A stretch of 64,000 nt of DNA from positions 24,772,740-24,836,739 of the forward strand of contig CAIIXF020000009.1 of the NCBI GenBank assembly GCA_903813345.2, read 5' to 3'. The DNA comes from Owenia fusiformis. Its lineage: Eukaryota; Annelida; Polychaeta; Sabellida; Oweniidae. Within the stretch, counting starts at the first letter, position 1. Every line of letters begins with the position of its first letter. Made by a program: the position numbers and the translations under genes. Of the stretch, positions 1 through 11,000 are shown in pieces. The notes beneath the pieces are model-generated. The model had not been told where the DNA came from, made no database searches, and saw only the letters and a list, made by a program, of their open reading frames with translations.

Positions 1-183
1 TCCTATTTTTAAAGTTTTACCGAGTACATTGTACACTTTACTTTAAATATTATATTTGAACGTTACTTCCTTAATATTATGTTCAAAGAATGGATAAATA
101 TGTTGTAAAAAGGATTTAACTAGTGTAGGCGATATTACTAATTCTATATTTTCGTTTATACAGATTGCGCATCTAGCTCAACA

Positions 184-3100
184 ATGGCTGCTTCCTCGGA
201 TGAAAAAGCGTTTTTCAGTGCTGTGCAAATTGGAGAAAAGAAGCCCTGTAGAGCATGTACAGACTTCAAATCTTGGTCTAAATTACAAGGCAAATCCACA
301 AAATCCACTTCGGAACGTAAGGTAACACTTGTTATTGTGTCTGTTGTTAATGAGATTGATTTGAAATTAGTCTTCAGATATGTAATATTTTTCTGTGTTG
401 CATCAACTTATTGAAGCTCATTTACCACCAAATGGCAAACAATATCCACGTTTTGATTATCGTATCGCACAATAAGCCATCATCCAACTTCCCCTTCTTT
501 GCTCTAGACCAACATTTGACTGATCTGCAACATTGACAGATTCGATTGAGAATTCTAAATAATCAGAGACATCTATTCAGAAGGCTATGTTTCATTTTCA
601 GTATGACAGATACACAGATAGCCTGGCAGAAGTTCCTGATAAGCCACCAGAAGACTGCCCCTTAGACAGGCCACAACTGGGCCGTAATACCTGGTCATTT
701 CTTCACACTATGGCTGCATACTATCCAGATAAACCATCCACAACTGAACAGAAAGACATGAACAATTTCTTACAACTATTCTCAAAAGTTTTCCCTTGTT
801 ATGAGTGTGCAGAGGACTTCAAAGAAAAGTAAGATCTATATATTGCAGTAGTAAGAGGGTTGGTGATCCCCCATTGTACAGTACCACTGATTTACCTTCT
901 TCTAAGGCCACTGTATCGTGGCCTTCCAGTACAGATATATTCCTGCATGAACAACTGGTCATGTCGTAATCATAAAATTTGAAATCATGTGTATGTCTAC
1001 CATTTTTCCACATCACAATTTGAATTGCGAGTTTTGGTCTTATTACCTCACCAAAAATTCCAAAACACACACAAAGTGATCAGTGTATTAGTTCACATCT
1101 TCTGGATTGCTAACTTAGAATTTACAGCCAGTTACTAATGTCAGACGTTAACGACATTTCGTCCAGTTTTCGAACATCGCCATTTTTCTTGGAGCCATTT
1201 TGTTTTAATTTTAGACGAAATCCTGTCGAAATCATGTCATATCTCATCAAGAAGCCAAGCTGGATCCGGTTTGATTAATGATTTATTTATCTGGCGATTT
1301 TTAAAATATTCAATTAATTTATGACACCCCCGCCAGCTTTTTTCAAATAGAGTTCACGTATTCCAGATGGAATCCCCTCTAGCCAAGTATTGGCTAGAGA
1401 CTCGAGTAACCACTGATGACCCTACATGTATCTTAATTGCAAGATGAACCTCTCTATGCTCTCTTTGATTCATTGGCATTTTATATTTTTGATGATTTAT
1501 TGATCAATATTGCTGAGAAACGTATTCACACATAGCGAGGCAAGGTGTGTCCGATTCCAGTTCGGGGCTTAAATCCTTAAGTGAGCAATATATATTATTT
1601 TGGCTATTAAAGGAATATGCTTAGGTCAATTAGTTAATGTGAAGTTAATATACTTGTACTGCACAGATGATAGATAATTGAATATACACTTTATTTACTG
1701 TATGGTTGTTTTTATGTCCCCCTTATGTCCCCACCACATAGTGTGGGGCCATATTGTCGGCCTAGGCGCGTCCGTCTGTCCGTCCGTCTGTCTGTCCGTC
1801 CGTACGTCCGGGAGTTTTCTCCAAAACCGCTGCAGATATCACCTTCAAATTTTCAGGGATAATTTATGAGTGCATACAGATGTGGATGAAAAAAAATTAA
1901 CTCGATACCTACTTCCTGTCGGCCATTTTGAAGTCAAATGCTAAAATCCTTGTCTGCAAACTTTAAGAAAAACGGCTTCACAGTTGCTTTTAAAACTTTA
2001 ACATCTTGTTCAGCTCACTTCATTCTAGATCTGATTAGGTTTTGGACCTGTTAGCTCAGTCATGTCAGCCATTTTGAATGTTTTAAGAAAAGTTAGCGCA
2101 CGATAATACTTTGTATCATATTGAATGGTGTTTTTCAGTTTTCATGCTTTAACTTTTTAGTAGCTTTATAAATAATTTCAGGTGTACTTTGTTGTAAAAG
2201 CTTATGTTATTGTTAACAGTAGGTATATGTGATAATTTTGTAAAAAGATTTCAGCAAAAACTCATAATCACTTTTTTATTGTCGGCCATTTTGGATTTTT
2301 CCGTCCTAAAATCTTGTCTGTAAAGTCTTGTCTACGCGTTTTCAGGTGAACCGTTTGGTAGATCAATTTCAAATTTTCAGGGATGATTCTTAGTATGAGA
2401 ATCTAGATCTGATTAGTTTTTGGGCATTCTTGGTAAATGTCAAGGCAGCCATTTTGGATTTTCCGTCCTAAAATCGTGTCTGTAAAGTCTTGTCTACGCA
2501 TTTTCAGGTGAACCGTTTGGTAGATCAATTTCAAATTTTCAGGGATGATTCTCAGTATGAAAATCTAGATCTGATAATTTTTACGGCATTCTGGATAAAT
2601 GTCAAGGCAGCCATTTTGGATTTTCCGTCTTAAAATCTTGCCCGTAAAGTCTTGTCTACGCGTTTTTAGGTGAACCGTTTGGTAGATCAATTTCAAATTT
2701 TCAGGGATGATTCTTAGTATGAAAATCTAGAACTGATTAGTTTTTGGGCATTCTGGGTAAATGTCAAGGCAGCCATTTTGGATTTTCTGTCCTAAAATCT
2801 TGTCTGTAAAGTCTTGTCTACACATTTCCAGGTGAACTGTTTGGTACATCAATTTTAAATTTTCAGGGATGATTCTTAGTATGAAAATCTAGAACAGATT
2901 AGTTTTTGGCATTCTGGATAAATGTCAAGGCAGCCATTTTGGATTTTCTGTCCTCAAATCTTGTCTGTAACGTCTTGTTTACATGTTTTCTGGTTAACTG
3001 TGTGAGGGATCAATTTCAAATTTTCAGGGGTGGTTCTTAGTATGAAAATCTAGAACTGACTAATTTTTTGTCATTCTTGGTAAATTTTAAGATGGCCATT

Positions 3101-3696
3101 TTGGATTCTCCGTCCTCAAATTGTGTCGGTAAAGTCTTGTCTACTCATTTTTAGGATAATCATTTGACAGGATTACCCATAGGTGGGGACATATTGTACA
3201 CATTTGTGTTCTTGTTATAAAGTTATAATGAAGTATAGTATACATGTAGCTACTGTATGGTTAGATTACATGTAGTTTAACCTTCAATATGTGTCAAATC
3301 TTCATACTAAGGGCAAAGCTGTAACTATTGTTGCTATTCAGTTATTGTTGATAATATTGTTCTAATATACATGTAAATTACAACAACCTACTGGAGTATC
3401 ACTGACGATGATCAATCATACAATTCAGGAAGCAATTAAAACAATTCTTGCATGTGTAGAATCCCCATGGCTCTTAGAGACCACATGTCAAGTGACCAAA
3501 CCTATATTGTTGTTGTATATTTTGTATTTTCAGTATAAAGATTCATCCTCCAGAGACAAGCTCCCAACAGATTCTGTCAAAATGGCTTTGTGAGAGACAC
3601 AATGATGTCAATAAAAAACTAGGGAAACCAATATTTGACTGTCGGAAAGTTAATGAACGGTGGCGAGATGGTTGGAAAGATGGCAGTTGTGATTGA
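184..3696 (+). CDS. GFER: GFER/ALR FAD-linked sulfhydryl oxidase (Erv1 family), 3 exons, 175 aa
   Basis: Joined CDS: 184-321, 602-828, 3534-3696 (stop TGA 3694-3696); phases 0 and 2 match across both introns, all GT-AG. The family oxidises Mia40/CHCHD4 in the mitochondrial intermembrane space using FAD and passes electrons to cytochrome c. Seen here: N-terminal shuttle pair CRAC (Cys22, Cys25), an Erv1/ALR domain from about residue 60 with [16 protein letters not shown], the redox centre CYEC (Cys112, Cys115; human CEEC), [16 protein letters not shown] with Cys141, Cys158, and the family C-terminus [12 protein letters not shown] (Cys174). Length is close to the usual short form near 125 aa plus an N-terminal arm. 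The start at 184 is chosen because MAASSDEK leads straight into the CRAC block; upstream 'atacag' at 160-165 could be a 5'UTR acceptor. Family assignment is very secure; exact 5' end is not. Confidence 0.95.
1710..3210. mobile_element. Possible non-autonomous element bounded by gtcccca / tggggac ends
   Basis: Left part reads 'atgtccccaccacatagtg' (1727-1745) and right part 'acccataggtggggacata' (3175-3193), a rough inverted pair around the 162-bp array. No ORF of note. The boundaries and class are uncertain; the resemblance to mollusc repeats is from memory only. Confidence 0.4.
2280..3180. repeat. 162-bp minisatellite, about 5.5 copies
   Basis: The block 'tagatcaatttcaaatttt' recurs at about 2359, 2521, 2683, 2845 (variant) and 3006 (variant), a spacing of 161-162 bp. 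Each unit also carries 'cagccattttggattttc' and 'tctgtaaagtcttgtcta'. Divergence rises toward 3100. Weakly related single units lie at 1800-2100. Lies inside GFER intron 2, bounded by the gtccgtcc-bearing segment. Confidence 0.9.
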
Positions 3697-4630
3697 TAGA
3701 TACTTACAGAATACAGTGTATAATATATATGGATAAAAGTTGTTGAAGTGCCAAAAAGAGGTTGCCACACATACCAGGCCAGGTAGAAAAGAGAAAAAAC
3801 AGATAGAGATAGAGTTAACAGAACCCGAAGCCAAGATAATGAAAAATGCTTGATAAGTTTTGCTAGAAATGTCACAAATGTTGCATCTTTACCAAGAAAT
3901 ATCTGACGTATTTATTTTCTCAAGTATTGCAAATTTCCTCATCATTCTGTCAAAAATCACTTCTCTTTTACAGAGATTTTCGACATGTTTTTTCACAGTT
4001 TTCCACTTATTTCGGCAAGATTCTTACACCTTCACAGACAGTTATTGAAAACAACACAAAGTGCATTTCTCATTTTCTAGGCTTGGTCAAAGACAATAAT
4101 TTTTAAATCAAAGAAGGCATTGTGAGACACAATATGGCAAACCTAGATTTGAATTGGTAAGCGCAGGCCAACTTTGGCAAGTCATAAAGTGGACATATTT
4201 TGAGCATTATACAACTCCACTACAGGGTTTGATGACAATGGTAATTATTGAAATTGTACAATGGAGTACAATGTTGCTATTGTGTGCTGCAGGGAGAGGA
4301 TGTTTAGAACTCCATAAGTCTCAATACACTCAGGGCTACCAAGTTGAATATTGGGTGTATAAAATGCAGAAATATATGTGATTTAGTCATTTATGAGGCA
4401 TTGGTCGCAAAAACAAGTCATATGAAAGCCTCATGAAAGTTTCAGTTCATAGCAAAACAACCGGGGGAGATTTGAGAGGGAATTGTAAAAATTCAAAACC
4501 TCGAAACTAGACCAGTTGATTGAAAGTGAGTTGATCCCTTCAAGTAAAGTGTTATCAGCAAAAGTTGTGATACTATGAACATATAAGATCAATTTCCTCA
4601 TAACTTAATTTATATACAGAATGATTTGTA
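3697..4630. other. GFER 3' flank, no gene seen
   Basis: GFER 3'UTR presumably begins here; no well-placed poly(A) signal could be fixed (a ggaataaata at about 4724 is the clearest). Short ORFs at 3860-4048 and 4154-4381 resemble nothing and have no splice or homology support. Confidence 0.5.
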
Positions 4631-4684
4631 TGCATATGACACATAGCGTCAGTCATGATTTAGAAAATCCAACTGTAGAAGTAA

Positions 4685-6300
4685 ATATTATTTTAAGCGC
4701 ACAAGCTCTGAATTTTATTTTATGGAATAAATATATGTGAATGCATCCTTTGTTAATCAAATCTATATATGCCAAAATATAATATATGAAAAACAATATA
4801 TATTGTATTATTTATTTTACTTTGGGCGTTGGAAAATACTATACGAGTAGGTCTATAAATTAATTGAAATTCATTCGTTGTTAAAACTTTGCTTAAAATT
4901 GTGAGGAATGTAAGCCTCTGTTTTTGTCAAAAGTGTCCATGCGCACAATAAACATCGTCGCGTAAACGAATATGTTCAACAAACACGTGCATACCGGGTG
5001 TACATGTGTCTGAGGTTTTTGTAGACTCTGCATCTGTGATCATGCATCTTATTATCCCATCGAACAAACTTCGCGGGGATAAAGGGAACGCCACCACTCG
5101 TACATGTGCGTCCGTAGAAAGAAGAGAACGAATGAAGACACTGATGCAGCAGCAACAAATGACATCCGTCCGTCTTTCCGCGTGATAACTCAAATACCGT
5201 TAGCACGACTTTGTTCATATTTTGTACACATATACCCTCTGGCATCCTCCGTACGCAGGGCTTCAAAAACCAGAATATCTTCTTCAAGAAGGTGATCCTC
5301 TGGAGACAGAGGTTATGCTCGAAAGCCGATTTACAAAATGGCCGCTCATTTAAAAAAACAGCCATTTTAGGGGCGATTTTACAGTAATTTAGGTACAGTT
5401 CATAAATAGCAATATGTTTTAAATGTAAAAAAAGTATATAGGACATTTAGCTAAAAGAAGCACATGGCAGCCATCTTGAAAAATGACGGGTTTACACGCT
5501 ATTAAACGATTTTATGTTTTATTTTATTAAACGATTTTATGTTTTTTACTACTCAAAAAGTAGAGCGATTTTGTTCATATTTGATATGTGAATACAATAA
5601 CGATAACACACTGTCTAAATACACTTTGGTGAGAAGGCGGCCATTTGAACATCTAACTCAAAAATGAATAAATCGATTTTGTTCATATTTCATATGTGAA
5701 CACTCATAGATGGCACACTTTCTCATGGTACATTTACATGTACGTTTGTGCGATTTTATATGTGCCTACTTAGAACATTTCACACTTTCTGATCAAAAGG
5801 CTATTGAGCAAACGTTTTGAAAATGGTGGCAATTTTTCTATTTTTGCCAGGCCTATACACTTCGTTTGTAAAAATGCCAGCCATGACTGTTCGATGGAAT
5901 TTGCTACGCTTTGGCGTTGCTGTTGTCTCGTATGTCACCGTCGTCATTTTAACAACGCATCTTCACATAAAATAAAAAAACAGGGTACATTAAGTACATA
6001 TATGGCAAGATACACTATAGTATGGCCTATTTATAGAATGACTGCTAAAGTCTAAGTCAATGCATCAGGAATGAGCATTTTTGCTACAATTTGCAATAAA
6101 AAATGTTTATCCACAAAACAGCAAAATAAAGATAATGTCTCCAGCAGATTTCGGTCATGAAAATATTTAATAGTTTATTTCAGATTAATCAGCATTTAAT
6201 CACAACCTCTTTTGTTGTTACATTTTAACATGTGCCCATGATACCAAATCAACGGCGTAAAGCGATTCAGTTTGTATTCTGTGTTGACGACCCTTGTATA
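4685..6300 (+). repeat. Degenerate duplicate of the CRAL-TRIO gene 5' flank (copy A)
   Basis: Several ordered blocks match the 5' flank of the gene at 8057. 4698-4740 ('caagctctgaattttattt') matches 6629-6690. 4895-5035 ('aacaaacacgtgcatacc', 'gtgtctgaggtttttgta') matches 7190-7385. 6133-6295 ('tctccagcagatttcggtca', 'tcacaacctcttttgttgt', 'gattcagtttgtattctgtg') matches 7541-7570 joined to 7931-8040. Order and strand are the same, so this is a direct duplication about 1.9 kb away. The match stops about 15 bp before the position equivalent to the ATG. Confidence 0.8.
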
Positions 6301-6490
6301 TTATGTTCGACCCGTGTATATATGTAAACATTACAATAAGTCAACTTATATATTCAAAGCCACTGTAAATAAACAAGAAAATTATAAATAAATTGTTCAT
6401 AAAAATAATTAAAAAGAAATAGAAGTAACTATGATAAATGAACTTATATACTAATATATATTATCTAATAACTGATTCAACACACATGCA
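6301..6490 (+). pseudogene. Copy of the CRAL-TRIO gene 3' flank; scar of a deleted tandem gene copy
   Basis: 6336-6485 matches 19527-19695, about 2 kb beyond the CRAL-TRIO stop. Shared runs include 'aaataaattgttcataaaa', 'aagtcaactta' and 'taactatgat', ending with 'gattcaacac' in both. It directly follows the copy of the 5' flank (4685-6300). The simplest reading is a whole-gene tandem duplicate in which everything from just before the ATG to past the stop has been lost. No coding remnant is left. Confidence 0.7.
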
Positions 6491-6824
6491 GGTGGTGCAT
6501 TTCGAATGTTAATGCCTTGTATATGATAGTATATTTACATACAATGATGTTCTATACAGCAATATACATACAGAAAACTTTCAGAAAATTCAGCTGTTTC
6601 ATTGTACGAGCGTATGTCACTAAAATGCACCAGCTCTGGATTTTAGTTTTACACTTATTCGTATGGAATCACAAATAAATGTAAATGTAACATTTATTTG
6701 ATTTGCGTGTCAAAATTTAAAAATAACATCATTTTGCTTTTTTTAATTTAATCTGGCTCTAAAGTCGTTCTTGCTTCAACAATTAGGCATTGCAGAAAAT
6801 CAATTAAACACCCATTCTTCAAAT

Positions 6825-7182
6825 AGACTAGATGCGAGTTGAAATAATCTTGATTTAAGTCATTAGATATTCAAAATTCAGTCAAAGTGATGTCATTGGT
6901 TATTTTTCTGAAAATGTGAACTCTAGTTCAGGGAGATTCCCCATAGACCCCATGTTACAAAATCACAAAAAGTGAAATATCTTTTCTTGTATTGGACGGA
7001 TAACATTTTCCTTTACTGGACATATTTTAATTTGCATAGATACATAAGGGTGATATGAAAATTGAACTATTAAAACAGATGTAATTTAAGTCAAATGGAA
7101 CTTTCTCCTATACCCGCCATGCCATCTGACCCGAACGAGCCACCTGGTGGTGAAACTGGTAACTACCTACTCGCATCTGCTT
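6825..7182. mobile_element. MITE with agatgcgagt ends
   Basis: Left end 'actagatgcgagttga' (6827-6842) and right end 'ctactcgcatctgctt' (7168-7183) are inverted copies. The first ~130 bp, through 'gattccccatag', recur at 10590-10780. It is absent from the corresponding place in copy A. Superfamily not determined. Confidence 0.5.
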
Positions 7183-7568
7183 TATAATATTGAGGAGTAT
7201 AAGCTTATGTTTTCGACAAAAGTTTTGCTGCACTCAAATCTGCGCATACTCTTTCTTCATTGTTCAGTAGAAGCCTCAATCTAGTGAATGAAGATACTTA
7301 ACAAACACGACCACACCAGGTGTAAATGTGACTTTGAGGTTTATGTATTATAAGTCTCTGCTTGAAAGAAGTAATTTTGATTTTATTTGCCCTTGACACC
7401 ATTTGTACATTATCAATTACACATACTGAATGGCAGGTTACACGATCGTGTCCTATTTTCATAAATAGTAAGTAATTCTAGTTATAAAAAAAGTTCATAA
7501 TTAATTATGCTGAGCTAGTTAAATTGCCGAGAATAGATCTCCAGCAGATCTTTGTCATGTAGCATTTA

Positions 7569-7929
7569 AAGGCAGAATTAGATTTAGCTACTTTCATTAC
7601 TTTGGTGCCTCATCTTGACGAGATCATTCCTTGTCATGTCTATTTTCAAAAAAATACCCCAAGTATATACTTTAGCTAGAAAGCTAAATATTTTTACAAT
7701 AACGCAATCATTTGTCTATAAGAATGATTACCATTTTTATTATTTTAGAGAATTTAGATATTTTTCCCCCATTTTTGCACTTTGAATCTTAAACAACTTC
7801 AACAATTGATAACATAATATCACGGACCTTTGGGGGGATATACTATTTGAGCTTAAATGAATACATTGGTAGATCAATGGCACATATTGCTTGCAATTTT
7901 GTCACTCCCTATAGATCTTATTCTGCCTT
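7569..7929. mobile_element. 361-bp MITE, TIR aaggcagaat, TA target duplication
   Basis: Ends 'aaggcagaattaga' (7569) and 'tcttattctgcctt' (to 7929) are inverted repeats, flanked by TA at 7567-7568 and 7930-7931. The duplicated copy A has the uninterrupted site 'atttaatag' at about 6170, giving a true pre-insertion allele. TA duplication suggests a Tc1/mariner-mobilised element. No ORF. Confidence 0.75.
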
Positions 7930-8056
7930 TAATAGTTTATTTGAGATCAGCATTTTATCACAACCTCTTTTTTTGTTACATTCTTACCATGTAAACCATG
8001 GTAATAAATCAGCACGATTCAGTTTGTACTCTGTGTTTACTACGCATGCTGATAAA

Positions 8057-11000
8057 ATGGAAGTGTATTCTGAGAAATACTCCGAATTTACTGGCTTTGT
8101 TGACATCCTTGGAGGGAAATATGTCGATCGTTTGGATGAAAAATCAAAGAAGAAAGCAAAGGAAGAGATTTATGAGGACCCAAAAGAGAGAGATGCAGCG
8201 ATACGACAGTTTAGAGATTGGGTTAAAGCGCAACCTCATTACACCGTGTGTACAGGTGAGTAATTAGGCCATGAAGGCCTGTTGACGAAGGACGAGTATA
8301 CTATGTTTCAAATATTTATTTATTTTATAGGTATGAAGAGAATGAGTACCGATGAGTACTGACTTTAAACTGACAACAATAATTAATTGGATTGAAATTA
8401 GATTGTATACATGACATTGAAATTTATGATCTTTTTAATTTATAATTCAGAAATCTCAATCACTTTAAAAAAAAATTAATATTATTATAATATATCGCAC
8501 TTTTCTTAAATGAATATCACAAACAGTAAATCATCATAAGTTTTCGATTTTTTCTAAAATAGTGCGCAAAATTATCAACCGGAGAAAATCTACATTGAAT
8601 TATGCATCAAGGACACGACCTTGTAGATATTTAATTCCATATTTGTTTACTCATATAGACCAGACGGGACACTCGAACAAATCTGAATGCTAAAACTGAC
8701 AGCGTGAAATTTTACGATGAAAATAGCTTTTGGCATAGTCAAAACTCATAAAACTTGAAATGAAGTATAGCATTTTGCGTCACATTGCAAGGTCATGGTT
8801 ATTCAAGCAGTTTTCCGCTAAGTACCTCATAGAGGATTGGATTGAACTTGGATTGTCGAATGACCAAGTGCACGTAAGCAAGTGCTATGACGTGTCGCAA
8901 AAGGTGGCGCATTTTGTTTTTTAAGGGTATCGCGTGAATGTAACTTTGATTCCCCGGATTATAAGATAATATTCTAATTAAAGTTATATATCATTTTAAA
9001 GCTGTTTCAATGAAGATTTTAGATCAACTACACTCCGTTCACATTTTTTGCGCGTTCGTTTTTAAAAAAGATTTTTTTACCAAAACATCTGGGAAATATC
9101 CCATGTTGACACGTTACATTTTGAATTATTTTTCGTCTTTAAACGCTCATAACTCAAACAATATATGACTATTATACTTATTTTTCGTCTTGATAAAGGG
9201 AGATGGAAGTTTTATTTCAAAGGATGAATTTTAGTAAGCGTCCCATATTGTGAGGTCATAGAGTCTGAAAATTAGAATCTGTTGACAGCGACCTTTTTTG
9301 CTCATTTTTTGGTACCTTCAACTTTTCAGGTGTACATTAAACAAAAAATACGAGATCAATTTTTAATAAATCATACATGATTATTTTGCTCCTAAACTCT
9401 AGTTTATTAATAAATAGTTGATTTTGTTCAAATAGGGCTAATTTACGCCATTCGCCTATTTTTAAGCACAGCAAGACGTATATTTATTTCACCTAAAATA
9501 TCAATTGATTCGTATTTTATTATGCTCCTAGCCCATTAACAATATATATATGATATCAGAGTTATTCGTCTAAAATGTTTTGAGATATAGAGGTAAATGT
9601 GGAGGACGAAAGGATTTCCATGTGTGTACATTTTTCTCAAAAACGTCACATTCTATCATGTTAAAAGCGAGGATCCTCTGGATTACGCCACAAAATGTGT
9701 AACAATGCGTGCGCGAGCTTTTTGCGACACGTCTATACCTTGCTATACACTCCCCTCCATAAGTTTGGCTATACACTCCCCTCAACAAGTTTGACAACCA
9801 GAAGTTTTTCATTTGATAGCATATTGAAGTATGACAATGTTAGAATTTTACTTTTGTACCTTAATTACAATATTTCGGAAATATTAACAGATTCGATGAT
9901 CTTTTAAATCGCCAAACATATGAGAGGCTTTCACTGGTGATCCACTCGATTACGCTGGTTACCATCTCGTTTTGGTAACAAAATGTCGAAACATCCGGAA
10001 GGTACGATTTTTCTCGTTTCCTAATTTTACACGTTGTAGGCAGAATTCCCATGACATTTTTTAACACAGGCGTGTATCAGTATCATATGTTTAAGAAAGT
10101 GTACATATTTGCGAACAATTAGTTCAGAAGACAACAGAATCGTCGATTTACTTCCTCACTTAAGTTACATAAACGGTTTGGGTTAAAAGTGCAGATCTTA
10201 ACTGTTTTTCGAAAAACCGTTTATGTAACTTAAGTGAGAAAGCTATTTTTTCGCAAACATGTACATTTTCTAAAACATATGATACTGATGCACGTTGTGA
10301 GAAAAAACGTCGTGGAGATTCTGCCTACAACGCGTGAAATAAGGAAAAAAGAAAAATCGTGCCTTCGACGTTCCGACATTTTGTTACCAAAACGGTTCGT
10401 TTTGATAACCAGCGTAATCGAGTGGATCACCAGTGGCTTTTATAAGTGATACAAATGGGATTTCTTGTTTCCAAACATATGGAGGGAGTGTAGTGTACCC
10501 ATGTAGACACTCAATTGTTTGACCATTATTTGTTTCAGATGACACATTTTCAAACATATGGAGGGAAGTGTACCCATGTTGACACTCAATAGACTAGATG
10601 CGAGTAGAAATGATCTTGATTACACGTCATTAAATATACAAAATTCACTAGTGATGTCATATTTGAAATCTATATGTAAGAATACATCAAAAAATATGGT
10701 TTCGAAAATTGTTTATCAACTTTGAAAATTTAATATTTTTTGAAAATGTGACTTCTAGTTCGGGTTGATTCCCCATAGTGTAGACACTCAATTGTTTGAC
10801 CATTATTTGTTTCAGATGACACATTTCCAAACATATGGAGGAGAGTGTACCCATGTAGACACTCAATTGTGTGACCATTATTTGTTTCAGATGACACATT
10901 TCCAAACATATGGAGGGGAGTGTAGTGTACCCATGTAGACACTCAAATTGTGTGACCATAATTATTTGTTTCAGATGACACATTTCCAAACATATGGAGG

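Larger units (their letters stand above)
829..3533 (+). other. GFER intron 2 with mollusc-type repeat
   Basis: 2.7-kb intron between the CYEC exon and the C-terminal exon. 829-1680 shows no recognisable element. 1710-3210 is repeat-derived: it opens with 'gtccccaccacatagtgtgg' followed by a gtccgtcc run (1769-1811) and closes near 'aggtggggacatattgt' at 3182. No conserved coding block was seen on either strand. Confidence 0.6.
6615..8056 (+). promoter_or_regulatory. 5' flank of the CRAL-TRIO gene (copy B), with two MITE insertions
   Basis: This is the functional-gene copy of the duplicated 5' flank. Relative to copy A it contains two extra elements (about 6825-7182 and 7569-7929). The stretch 7931-8056 is the best conserved between copies, consistent with promoter or 5'UTR sequence, but no TATA box or start site could be assigned. 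Confidence 0.55.

Noticed and set aside
819-1070. 83-aa minus-strand ORF in GFER intron 2
   Set aside because: Antisense chance ORF with no family resemblance.
7847-8056. N-terminal extension of the CRAL-TRIO protein from ATG 7847
   Set aside because: The extra 70 codons cross the right end of a MITE and match nothing in the family; the ATG at 8057 starts the charged N-terminal region.
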